DNA from: Diploptera punctata
Lineage: Eukaryota > Arthropoda > Insecta > Blattodea > Blaberidae
DNA length: 64,000 nt
Reading direction: 5' to 3'
Assembly (NCBI GenBank): GCA_030220185.1
Contig: JASPKZ010009921.1
Span: 21,933 to 85,932, forward strand
Numbering within the stretch: the first letter of the stretch is position 1; the number at the start of each line of letters is the position of its first letter. The notes beneath the pieces were generated by a model, which saw nothing but the letters and a program-made list of their open reading frames with translations, searched no databases and was not told the DNA's origin. The position numbers and the translations under genes are program-made. Below are positions 24,080-34,078 of the stretch, one piece after another.

Positions 24080-24850
24080 TCGTCATCATCCGGTATCATG
24101 GCAGCTGCCGCCGTCTTCCGGAAACCAAACGCCATTCCTCTCTGTCCAACCATTGATCAAACGCCATTCCTCTCTGTCCAACCATTGATCTTCCTCCAAT
24201 CCTCTGATATTCATAGCTGCTTGTACCCCTTCTATCCTAGTTTTCTTCGGTCTTCCTCTCTTCTTCCTTTCTATTGGGATCCATTCCATAACAATTTTAA
24301 GTAATCTTTGCTCTAGCATTCTTTAGACATGGCCATAATCTTTTCTTTCTATAATGTCTATGATGTCCGGCTCCTCTTGTACACCCACATTTTCCCTTGT
24401 TTCTTTATTTCGTATTCTATCCATTTTACATTTTCCTACTGTTCTTCTTAGAACATCAATTTCTGTACTTAAAATTATTTTCATTTCCCTGGAAGTAATT
24501 TTCCAGATTTCAGCACCTTATGTTAAAATGCTCTGGAATTATGGTTTGATATATTTGTATTTTTCTATTTTTTGTAATATTGTTCTCCACCAAACAGTAT
24601 AAAGCATTTATTGCTTGTTTTGTTTGTGCAATTCTATTTGGAATTTCCACTGTGTTATCGCCTGAATGGTCTAATTTTGTTCCTAAATAAGTGCATTAAA
24701 TACTAGGTTTTAGTTCTTCTCCTTTGTTGAAATTTATATTTTCCATTTCTTCTCCTATACACAGATATTTAGATTTCTCAATGTTTATATAAAGTCCCCA
24801 CTTTTCATATTTTCTTTACGTTTTTAGCCATATATTCTATATCATCGTGG
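24080..24850 (-). pseudogene. RTE-C LINE, C-terminal fragment
   Basis: The leftward reading has YEKWGLYIN-like wording near 24790, weak palm-to-thumb sequence, then VQEEPDIIDIIERK (about 24340), MEWIPIERKKRGRP (about 24255) and the end DREEWRLINGW. The last residues are followed by a GAT/ATT-type simple repeat. The same family is seen at 56935-57235 and, longer, at 59700-62960. There are many frame breaks. A 32-base stretch (24127-24158) is repeated immediately at 24159-24190, duplicating part of the C-terminus. Confidence 0.8.
24127..24190. repeat. Perfect 32-bp tandem duplication
   Basis: Two identical 32-base units, 24127-24158 and 24159-24190, each containing CGCCATTCCTCTCTGTCC. They lie inside the RTE-C 3' coding end and look like replication slippage. 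Confidence 0.95.
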
Positions 24851-24935
24851 TGTTGTGTTAATAATTAATAATACTAATACTAATAATAATAACAATAATT
24901 TTAATAACAATAATAATAATAATAATCATAAGAAC
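24850..24935. repeat. Interrupted (AAT)n repeat
   Basis: AAT/AAC units from about 24858 to 24928, adjoining the 5' truncation point of the RTE-C fragment. Confidence 0.8.
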
Positions 24936-24984
24936 TTAACTTCTATTCAAACAACATAAATATACAAAATACAATTTACAATGA

Positions 24985-25290
24985 TACGCCGTAACGTTGT
25001 AGTTAAGGCACTGCGCTACAAGCCGGAAGGTCGAGGGTTCAAGTCCCGGTGGGGTCAGGATTTTTAAATTGACCCAGACCTTCTGGCGGCACTATGGCCT
25101 GCGGTCGACTTAGCCTCTAACGAAAATGAGTACCAGACTCTTGTTCTGGGGGTACAGGCGGCCGTCACGCAGGGCTGAGAACCAGACTGACATCAAGTGC
25201 CGATTGTCCAGAAAAAGTGGGAGCCTTAACCTCCCACTACCCCAAGAGCCTCCTGAGGCCTGTAGTGGGAATTCTTTACTTTACGTACAA
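24985..25290 (+). repeat. tRNA-derived SINE2, near complete
   Basis: tRNA-like head with an A-box-like TTGTAGTTAAGGCACTG and a perfect B box GGTTCAAGTCC (about 25037). The body carries CAGACCTTCTGGCGGCACTA and CATCAAGTGCCGATTGTCC. The end has CTCCTGAGGCCTGTAGTGGG. The best-preserved counterpart is 57435-57716 on the minus strand. Confidence 0.85.
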
Positions 25291-25612
25291 TTAATATAAA
25301 AATAATTATATAAAATAATGATACTGTAAAACGGATATAACTTACAAATCTTATTTTATGAACCAAACGTAGGCCCAGTACATTTACATAATTTAGAATA
25401 GAGAATTAACCTAATTATATGTAAAAAATAATATGTATTTTATTTCAGAATGTATCCACAATATAATGGTTTGACGTCACTCCAGAAATATCGCCTTCAA
25501 CACTTGTAGCGGTCCTGAACATCCTCATCTGTAAGTCACAGTTCACCAATACTTCACACTCCATTCATCCAACTCTCTTCATTCTTTCCCCTTCTTCTTT
25601 TTCCATCAACTC

Positions 25613-25613
<1 letters not shown>

Positions 25614-25679
<66 letters not shown>

Positions 25680-25690
25680 TAATAATAATA
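25614..25690. repeat. (AAT)n microsatellite
   Basis: About 25 AAT units with one AAC interruption. Confidence 0.95.
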
Positions 25691-25744
25691 CAGCAAAACT
25701 AACTCTCTTTTTCTATTTCCTTGGATTACATTTCCAGATTTGTA

Positions 25745-25935
25745 GGTATTTTACTTGTCCCAGGGGTCATATATAGACACGATCTGTCGGGAAAATATTT
25801 TAAAATAAGAATCACGTGAATACATTCTCGACCACAGATGGGCATTGCGGGCCTCCTCGGATGAGTGATCAGCTCAATCCTGAGGTCACAACCGAGACAA
25901 AACGGACATAATTATAAGGCACACCTTAACAATCA
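25745..25935 (-). repeat. SINE tail type beta fragment
   Basis: The reverse complement matches 38770-38940. GATCTGTCGGGA, GGCCTCCTCGGATGAGTGAT and AGGCACACCTTAAC are the landmarks as written on the plus strand. The head and body are not seen beyond about 25935. Confidence 0.65.
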
Positions 25936-26094
25936 TAGATGAATATGTTGATGGTGAAATTATGGTATTCAGACAAATTTTGGGTCTTAGGAAATTCTTG
26001 GCATTTGCCTTACAGGAGGAGAAAATTCTATCAAACCCTAAAACAAGAAGCTTGTCTCGATCGGATCATACCCGGGTCCCCTGTCTTTTAGGCA

Positions 26095-26096
<2 letters not shown>

Positions 26097-26157
<61 letters not shown>

Positions 26158-26168
26158 GTAATAATAAC
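26097..26168. repeat. (AAT)n microsatellite
   Basis: About 23 units with an AGT interruption near 26157. The open frame across it (25962-26276) gives poly-Asn and is not a gene. Confidence 0.95.
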
Positions 26169-26439
26169 CATTTCATTTATTTGGGAATTTTCCTCATCAT
26201 TGAGGGGTTTCTCCAACCAATCTTACAAGGATTGTTGGACCAGTTGGATTGTAACAAAAATTGGAGGATATGTTGAATGAAGGATACTGAACACCGTGAT
26301 ATTAGTCGTTTCACTGCAAATTCAATAGTATGCATAATATTTAATAGTCAATTAGGAAAAAGAAAAAATAAATAGAGGCTTAACATCAGTATATGACAGA
26401 ACAAATAAGTAAAACATTTGGAAAAAATAAAATAAACAA

Positions 26440-26595
26440 AAATAGAAAATGATAATGTGGTGGAACGAGGGAAGAACAAAAAAAGGTGACAGGGAGAGAG
26501 AGAGAAACAGGGAGAAATGAAGAGAAAGAGAAATGATAATGTTGCGAGACGAGGGAAGAACAAAGAGAGGTGAGGGGAGAGAGAGACAAACTAAC
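26440..26595. repeat. Tandem duplication, period 84 bp, purine-rich
   Basis: GATAATG followed by ACGAGGGAAGAACAAA occurs at 26451 and again at 26535. Both copies lead into GA-rich runs. Similarity is high but not perfect. No coding function is supported. Confidence 0.8.
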
Positions 26596-27039
26596 GAAAT
26601 AAATATTGCAACGGAGCGTCACGGTTACTTGAAAAGCGCACCGGAATGTGAATTTTTTTTCACTCCCGCAGTCGAGTATTTGTACAGTATATACGAATTG
26701 TTTCTATTTAAGCATAATGACTTGATAAATTGAAAGTACAATAGAATATTTGTTTTGTTACGTATTGCTTAGCACTTTTATGGCGTAAATTAATACTTCT
26801 TTTTAGGACATAACAGAATATATACACGTAAATGTGTACTTTTACAGGTGATAGTATTGTGAGTCCATAAAATATTTAATCAAAAGAATAAAATGGGCAT
26901 ACGTTAGATTCTATAGTTCAGGAAAGATTTGAAAAAAACGAAGAACCTGGATTGCTTATTTTCTGGCAGAACATATAGAACAATGGGTTAGACGATTTTA
27001 GCGAAAATACTTTAGATTTCGAAGACTATGCTATTTGTA

Positions 27040-29458
27040 ATCGGAAGTTCACACAGGCCGGATGTTTTGAAGACTCTGAAATTGCCAACGAATCCAGTGA
27101 GGAACGTGAGAGTTCAAGTAGCTTTGAGCCGTCCCCTGTTAAAAAACCCAAACGTCCTAACGTACTACCCGCCTATTCTGAAGAAACTTTGGAAACCATT
27201 TATGAATATGGAGTGTAAGGGAAATCTGGCCCGAAGTCCTATTCACTAATAATAAAAAAGTATGGTCATTATTAATTAATAACTGAAATGTAAGAACAGT
27301 TTTGAATTATAAAGAAAATAAAACATATTATCTAGCTTCACAATTAAAAATCAGGGACCCCTACAAAATCGCCCAAATTAAAGACTATATCCTTATTATA
27401 TTACAGGACTTAGTAAGGCCGATTCTAACTGTGGAATTTTATATGAATTTGGGTCATTTCAGGACGACATAAATTGAAAAAATTCTAGTACTCAAGTACT
27501 GGTTGCTGCTAATCCTAGGTGAAAAAACAATGCTCAGAGCAATTTGTTACGACCACCAAATTAGAAACATAGATGTGAAATTCTGGGCAGAAAGAACTCC
27601 AAAAGATTGGGATGGGTTGGGTATGGGAAAAAGGGACTGAAAATCTCAAGAATGTGTGGAGAAAAATTAGGTGGGGGTACTTAGATATAAACCGACAAAA
27701 TATTTTGGCCGAATGTACAGGAAATCGACCACTATTTTTACAAAGAGACCTAAAACAAGTTTGGGGAAAATAATCTGATATACTCATTCTAGGATTTAAA
27801 GAGAGATTAGGGCTTGCTTGGTTCAGGTTAGGGACATGGAATTTTTTAAAAATTAGCGACGATCACGATATGCGAATATGTCCAATGTGCGGGAGCTTTG
27901 AAGACGAGATACATATACTAGGAAAATGTAACGATTTAGAATATTGGAGGCATCAGTTATTACCGGAAAGATTTCTAAATTCAATTCGTGGAAGATTGGC
28001 ATGCTACGAGTTAATGGTAAACCCAGAAAATTGGATAAACCTGGGTAGATTTCTGGACAAAACGCGGAAAATGAGAACAACACTTATTCAGGAATAAATA
28101 AATATGTTAGCAAATTGCACTTCCATTAATTCTTAATATTTCTACAGAACTAAGTTAATGTTTAATGTAATTGTATTGATATCTAATTGTAATATTATTG
28201 TGTTTTCTCTTTTTTTTTGTTTTTAAACATTAACGTATTGTAACGGACTGTCAACAGCACGTACGGCTTATTGCCCGTGCGATCCATATTTGTAAATAAC
28301 ATTGTATGTATCTGACTTTTAGTTTAATAAATTCCTTATGTATGTAAAGTTTCGAGATTCTCGAGATCGGGGATTTACAGTGCATTAGAAACGTGGGCTG
28401 ATTTTCGAGCGAAGGAATTGGGCTTGAATGGATTTAAAGCTTCAAAGACATTCATCTGAAATTTAAAAAAAAAAAGAAAACAATATTTCTTCAAGAAAAA
28501 ATACCAAATTTGTCACTGTCAAGAGTATTGAAAATGAAACTCAAACTATTGAAAGTGCAAATAAGTTTGTAAGAGACGTTAATCAGACCATTCAAGAAAA
28601 CTGCATACCAACAAAGAATGTGTGGAACTGTGTGCAAAACCAATTTAATTATGAAATGACAGAAAACAGAACACTGGGAGTCAAAGGCAAAAAGCTCACT
28701 GTTCCTACAGTTCAAAAACCTACATGGAACTACACATTCTTACACGATAGATGTTCTTATTTCAATGTGTGGGCAACTTGGGAAGAGGTTATACCTCTGT
28801 TTTGAAGAACCTACTGGAAACAAATTCGGACCCAAAGTTCAGAAGAAGATGGAACGGAATACACCTCCAAATGTGTATGTCGACTATAGTGCCAGTGGAA
28901 AAATGGCAAAAGAACATTTGAAAATATTCATAAAACATGTGTTTAGTGAAAACATTGAAATGGATTCGCCTTTAATATGCGATTCGTGGTCCGGGTATAA
29001 GGACGAACAATTGTTACAGGACTGTTTACAGGATAAAAATGTATTCCTGCAGGAGCCACCAAATATATACAAACACTTGATGCTTTTTTTTTCGTTAATA
29101 TAAGATCTATGTGCGACGACTTGAAGACTATGTGCATCTAAAATCATATGGTGACGTGAAAATACCTGATAGAATATTTATTATAATACTGTATTTCCTT
29201 CTATATAATCAACTGTCAGTAGAAATTTACAAAAATATGCGTATTTATGCTTGGACAAAGTCTGGCTGTAACGTGGACCAAAATATAACGAGATTCACAA
29301 ATGTGACTGAAAATGCATTTGACATTGGTTTTAGTGAATGTGCCACATATAACTGCTCCAGGATTGCCATCATCAGATGCTCATGGTGTTCGCAAAAACT
29401 TTGTTACAACCATTTCATCAAAGACCCTCATTATTACCATCGATGTTATGGTAAATGA
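27040..29458 (+). pseudogene. pogo/CENP-B-like DDE transposase, split by LINE X
   Basis: Two parts read as one protein family. The left part (27040-27250, weaker) has SSEERESSSSFEPSPVKKPK and LPAYSEETLETIYEYGV. After a LINE insertion (to 28352) the right part has LETWADFRAKELGLNGFKAS, NFKKKHNISSRK-type helix-turn-helix wording (28465-28500), NRTLGVKGKK (28670), EEPTGNKFGPKVQ (28806), SGKMAKEHLKIFIKHVF (28892), and ICDSWSGYKDEQLL where the DDE-domain aspartate precedes SWSGY (28976). The end is cysteine/histidine-rich (RCSWCSQKLCYNHF, 29379-29420), typical of this widespread insect family. There are stops and frameshifts at about 28455, 28760 and 29100. Confidence 0.75.
27500..28352 (+). mobile_element. 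LINE X 3' end (copy 1)
   Basis: Coding end of a non-LTR retrotransposon. Decayed RT arm wording (FWAERTPKDWDGLGMG-like near 27575; ERLGLAWFRLGTWNF near 27800) leads to an open 75-codon end (27870-28097). That end carries a CX2CX7HX4C knuckle (CPMCG...EIHILGKC), which is usual at the C-terminus of jockey/I/R1-group ORF2. The 3' UTR has a hairpin (GCACG near 28257 with CGTGC near 28277) and ends TTTAATAAATTCC. It lies inside the pogo-like gene. Its 5' edge is uncertain, perhaps as far left as about 27320. Further copies lie at 29515-30042 (-) and 41690-42235 (+). Confidence 0.7.
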
Positions 29459-29514
29459 AAATTTGTTTTTGTTACTCCAGTACATGAAATTTTAACCGAT
29501 TCTGAATTTCAAGT

Positions 29515-30042
29515 AAAAGAAAGTAGTAGTAGTAGTAGTAACAGAAATTTATTACAATAAAAGTAACATATATCTGCAATGTTATTTACAAATATGTGTC
29601 GCACGGGCAGTAAGCCATACGTACTGTTGACAGTCCGTTACAATAAAGTAATATTTGGTAATAGTATATAGAAAAACAAAAAGAAAACCATAATATTGCA
29701 ATGACATAAAGAAAACACAATAATATTACAATTACATATTAATACAATAACATTATACATTCATTATGTAGAATTATTAAGAATTAATGGTATTGCATTT
29801 TGATAACACGTATTTATTCATGAATGAGTGTTGTTCTTATTTTTCGCGTTTTGTCCAGAAATTTACGCAAGATTAACCAATTTTCTGGATTTACCATTAC
29901 CTCGTAGCATGCCAATCTTTCACGATTTGATTTTAAAAATATTTCCGTTAATAACTGACGCCCCAATATTCTAAATCGTTACATTTTCCTAATATATATA
30001 TATATATATCTCGTCTTCAGAGCTCCCGCACATTGGACATAT
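29515..30042 (-). mobile_element. LINE X 3' end (copy 2), host of RTE-A
   Basis: The reverse complement matches copy 1 from the zinc-knuckle codons through the hairpin (GCACGGGCAGTAAGCC at 29611) to a TAC-repeat tail (29519-29540 on the plus strand). The sequence is split at ACATTGGACATAT (30030-30042) by the RTE-A element. It resumes at 33281, where a few dozen bases upstream of the same codons continue (TTCGCATTTT). A TA microsatellite has expanded inside it (29992-30010). Confidence 0.75.
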
Positions 30043-30061
30043 ACTTACTTACTCACTAGCA

Positions 30062-32091
30062 CTATCGAACCCGTAGGTTCATGGCCGCGCGGACATAAGC
30101 TCTCCATACATCCCTACCCTGAGCTAATGCTTTCCAATCATCTCCTGTACAATCCACTTCCCTCAAATCATAGTTAATGTTATTCTCCCACCTAATTCTT
30201 GGTCCACAAACTGGCTTTCCTACAAGAAGCTTCCATGCAAGTCTTTCATTTCCCATACGTGCAACATGTCCTGCCCATCGCAGTCTACGAGACTTAACTG
30301 TTCTTATTATATCCGACTTCCCATAAAGACCATGTAGTTTATTATTATTTAGTCTTCTCCATTCACCTGTCTGTTCATCTCTCTTTGGTCCAAAGATTTT
30401 CGTAAGTACTTTATTCTCAAGTACCTGTAATCTCCTTTCCTCCCTTAAAGTAAGAGTCCATGTTTCGCACCCATATAATATAACAGGTAGAATAATAGTT
30501 TTACATATTTTCAGTTTAAGGTTTTTTGAAAGGAGTTGGGCCATCAAGAGTCTCTGCAATGCATAATAGCATGCATTTCCAGAATTGAGCCTATGTTTAA
30601 TTTCTTTGTGCATCTCATTCCTATTTGTGATTATTGTTCCTAGGTATTTGAATTCAGCCACTTACTCAAAATTTCCCTCATTTGTAATTAGCTGTCCATT
30701 TCCATTATATAATGTATTTCTATGTGTGACCATATATTTAGTTTTATTGCTATTTACTTCCAGTCCTAATTTCTTAGTGTTACTCAATAGTGTGTGCGTG
30801 TTGTCCTTTAGTATCTCCTCGCTATCAGCCAAAGTACTACATCATCAGCATAAACTAACAGCTTATTAATACCATTGAGTTGTAAGCCTTCCTCATTTTT
30901 TAAGATTTAATGGCATGCTCTAGTACAAAATTAAATAGTAGAGGAGACAGTGCATCTCCTTGCTTCAACCAATTCCGGATTTCAAAAGTGTCCGAAAACT
31001 GTTTGCCTACACCCACCCTACTCTTTGTGTCATTTAGACACATTCGTATAACTAACTTTTTAGGAATTCCGAACTCCAGCAGGATACTATATAACTTCTC
31101 CCTCTTAATTGGATCATATGCTTTTTTGAAGTCTACGTATAGTTGATGTACAGTACCATTATATTCCCATTTCTTTTCTAAAATTTGTCTTATACTAAAA
31201 ATCTGATCTGTTGTAGACCTGTTTCTTCTAAATGCACATTGATGATCTCCTAGAATGTCATCAATATAGGGAGTAAGTCTGCTGACTAATATATTTGTTG
31301 GAATTTTGTAGGAAGTTGAAAGTAATGAGATGACCCTGTAGTTGTTGCAATCAGTTTTATCTCCTTTCTTTTAAATTGGTACGATAATTGATTCCTTCCA
31401 TTCATCTGGAAGAGCTTCTTTTTCCCAAATCATACTAAGCAACCAGCATATCTTGTCCATCAATTTTTCTCCTCCTGATTTTATCAGTGCTGCTGGGATC
31501 TCATCTGAACCTGATGCTTTATACATCTTCAATTTTTCAATCGCCATTTCAACCTCTAATTCACTTGGTTCTGCGACTAGCATTTCCGCTGTCTGTAAAT
31601 TATCCTCCTCATTGTCCTGTTCTGTGTGTACATTTAATAGCTGATTAAAGTAATTTTTCCAACTATTTAATATACTCCTGGAATCTGCAATCATATCCCC
31701 ATTTTCATTCCGAATTATGTTTGTTCCAGCCTGAAACCCTTTCTTCTCTATACTAATTCCCTGATATAATTCTCTAATGTACCTATTTTTTTGCGTTCAA
31801 TTCAAGATCATTAATCTTCTCTCTCAGATACTCCCTCTTTTTGCTCTTTAGTAACTTGGTGGTTTCCCGTCTAATACTGCCCAATTGTTCCATATTTACC
31901 TCATTTGGCTCGTGTATCCATTTCATTTTTGCTAGCTTTCTTTTCTTTACAATGTCGGCACATTCCTCATAAAACCATTTCTTGTTTTGCCTCTTTTTTA
32001 AACAACAAATGCTTTCTGATGCTGACAATTTAATAGTATCTCTTATAGCCTCCCATTCTTTATTTATATCAGTTTCTTCTTCGTTTGCCAC
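30062..32091 (-). pseudogene. RTE-A reverse transcriptase, interrupted
   Basis: From the right: linker with IKKRQNKKWF-type wording (frame 32091-31783); then MIADSRSILNSWKNYFNQLL and MYKASGSDEIPAALIKSGG (31694-31371), with a stop at 31371. Next come NNYRVISLLS, VDFKKAYD, and KQGDALSPLLFN in shifting frames, and the catalytic YADDVVLW at about 30820-30852. The C-terminal part is again open for 199 codons (30661-30062): EFKYLGTIITNRNEMHKEIK, GCETWTL, LRWAGHVARMG, RAAMNLRVR. About five frame breaks separate otherwise well-preserved blocks, so the copy is recent but not autonomous. Confidence 0.88.
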
Positions 32092-33077
32092 ATAGTCATC
32101 TGAAGATTCCAGTACTTCAAATCTATTAGCAATTTTGATTTGGTATTCTTTCCCTTTTCATCATTTTTCAAGTTTTTTAATTCAAATTTTACAGAATCAT
32201 CTTTAGCGTTTGTTCCTCTCATAAGCGATAGCCGTTGTCTGATTTTCACCGTGACCTGATGATGATCTGAATTGCAGTATGTCCCTCTAACTGATCTAAC
32301 ATCAATGATGTTACTGTGCCAGCATTTGTCCACTAATACATGATCTATCTGTTTCCGAGTTTCGCCATCTGGAGATGTCCAGGTGTATTTATGAATATCC
32401 TTATGCTGAGATGTTGTGCTCTTAACAATGAGATTCTTTGATGTGGCTAAGGTGACTAATCTAACCCCATTGTCGTTACTATCTTCATGAAGACTGAATT
32501 TGCGTATTGTTGGTTTGAATATATCTTCCCGCCCCACTTTTGCATTAAAATCTCCTAAGACAATTTTCATATGATATCGTGAAAGGCTATCAAATAAGCA
32601 TTCTAATTCTTCATAGAACTCATCCTTGATCTTGTCATCTTTATCTTCTGTGGGGGCATGTACATTTACAATTATAAAATCATGTCGTTTACCCTTTAGA
32701 ATTATGTATGATATCCTATCACTAACAAACTTAATATCTCGGATAGCGGATAGGATCCTCCTTCTGACTAAAAAACCCGTTCCAAATGCAGGTCTTTCTG
32801 CACCCCTGTAGTATAATGCAAAGCTTCCTGATTCCTGACTACCTTCTCCTGGCCACCTAACTTCCTGTAAAGCGACTATATCCAAGGGCGATTTATCTAA
32901 TTCCCGCGTTAATATCTCTAGTGCCCCGCTATTGTATAAAGTCCTAACATTCCATGTTCCTAGGAACATGTCCCTGTGTTTGAGCCTTTGGCATGGGTTC
33001 CCTGAAGTAGTCCCCGCCCGGAGATCCGAATGGGGGACTATTTGACCTCCGGATAATTTTACCCCAGTTGAACCCAT
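32064..33077 (-). CDS. RTE-A endonuclease (AP-type), N-terminal part of ORF2
   Basis: The protein nicks target DNA to prime reverse transcription. All core blocks of the exonuclease-endonuclease-phosphatase fold are present in order: MFLGTWNVRTL (about residue 37), LQEVRWPG with the catalytic Glu, FVSDRISYIILKGK, VNVHAPTEDKDDKIKDEFYE, MKIVLGDFNAKVGRED, DIHKYTWTSPDGETRKQIDHV, and the terminal SDHH (near residue 270) for the catalytic His. The start at 33077 (MGSTGVKLSGG) is one choice; the frame is shared with an overlapping upstream frame. Beyond SDHH the frame ends at 32064 through a frameshift, and the next domain continues in the frame 32091-31783. The endonuclease itself is uninterrupted. 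Confidence 0.85.
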   Translation of the reverse strand: MGSTGVKLSGGQIVPHSDLRAGTTSGNPCQRLKHRDMFLGTWNVRTLYNSGALEILTRELDKSPLDIVALQEVRWPGEGSQESGSFALYYRGAERPAFGTGFLVRRRILSAIRDIKFVSDRISYIILKGKRHDFIIVNVHAPTEDKDDKIKDEFYEELECLFDSLSRYHMKIVLGDFNAKVGREDIFKPTIRKFSLHEDSNDNGVRLVTLATSKNLIVKSTTSQHKDIHKYTWTSPDGETRKQIDHVLVDKCWHSNIIDVRSVRGTYCNSDHHQVTVKIRQRLSLMRGTNAKDDSVKFELKNLKNDEKGKNTKSKLLIDLKYWNLQMTMWQTKKKLI

Positions 33078-33291
33078 GTCCGCATTTCTTGACGGTTGTA
33101 TTTTTACGGTGAAAGATCGTCACTCTTTCGACCAAGGTACTTTTTTCGTCTGGCTTATCACCTTCGACCAGTCGGGCAAGGGTAACCTTATCGGCAGCAA
33201 TGCTACTGCCGGCATAGCTCTCAGGATCATTTAAGCATGCAAGCCACTCCACCACGACAAGGTAAAGATACCATGGAGGGACATTGGACAT
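32944..33291 (-). other. Overlapping 5' open frame of RTE-A
   Basis: An open frame of about 115 codons covers the 5' region and overlaps the endonuclease start in another frame (WYLYLVVVEWLACLNDPESY, then KSTLVERVTIFHRKNTTVKK). Its first codons lie in the flanking duplication, so the annotated ATG is not part of the element. Parts of the same frame are readable in the 15892 and 40212-40537 copies. Whether it is translated is unknown; no domain is recognised. Confidence 0.4.
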
Positions 33292-34078
33292 ATTCGCATT
33301 TTATTTAACGGAAAAAAGTATATATTGCTCTGCTATCTGTATAAAGTAATAAAAAATTGTTATTAATGTTAAGAAGGACAGAAACTAATATTTTACGTTC
33401 TGCGCACCGCTACAGCTAGCAGCACTTGTGCTTGAAACCAGCTGCAATGATCAACCGTGCTGTTACGAACCGGTCAATGAGACGCGTTTGAAATGTAATG
33501 ACAAATACACGAGTTTTATTAAATTTGCAGAAAAATGACTAACGCCCTCATATTTAATGCATTCTTCTTATATGTCCAAACAATTTTAGCCTTCTGTTTT
33601 CATTCTAAAACTTTATATTCCTTTTTGCATTCATCCATTTTCTAATTTCTGTATTTATAATTATTTTCCAGTCGAGACTTTCTGGCAGCCCTTCTCTAAA
33701 AATCCATTTCAACTCAAGTTATTCTGTTGAATATGTTGTTGTGTCATAGTCCAAACTTCCGATCCATATATCATTATACTTTCTAGCATGGATTTATTAA
33801 ATTAGTTGTTTTGTTCTGTTAATGGTGTTTTTACTCCATAGTATAGAGTTTATCATTCCTATAGTTTTTCTTCCATTACTAATCCTTTTTGCTATTTCTT
33901 TATTTGATGTTCCATCTTTCTCTATAATTGATTCCAAATAACAGAAACTATCGCTCTTCTTTATCCCATCAATATATAATTCATCTTGGTCATTTGTCAA
34001 ATACTCTGTTTTATTTTTGTTGATTTTCAAACCAATTTCTGATATGTTGTTGACAACTGATTACTCATATAATTTGCA

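Larger units (their letters stand above)
30043..33280 (-). mobile_element. Full-length RTE-A retrotransposon with 13-bp target-site duplication
   Basis: ACATTGGACATAT is present at 30030-30042 and 33281-33293, immediately outside the element. The 5' end (minus strand, CCCTCCATGGTATC) is the same as in the 15892 copy, so the element is 5' complete at about 3.24 kb, a normal RTE size. The 3' end reads GTGCTAGTGAGTAAGTAAGT. Other copies (37671-38435, 54690-54832) add an (AAT)n run. It contains an apurinic-type endonuclease and an RT, but the RT frame is interrupted. Confidence 0.93.

Noticed and set aside
23889..26276. Open frames encoding poly-Asn (23889-24188, 25962-26276)
   Set aside because: They are translations of AAT microsatellites.
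30043..33280. RTE-A as an autonomous, active copy
   Set aside because: The endonuclease frame is open but the RT is cut by several stops and frameshifts, including one at 31371, so this copy cannot make a full ORF2 protein.
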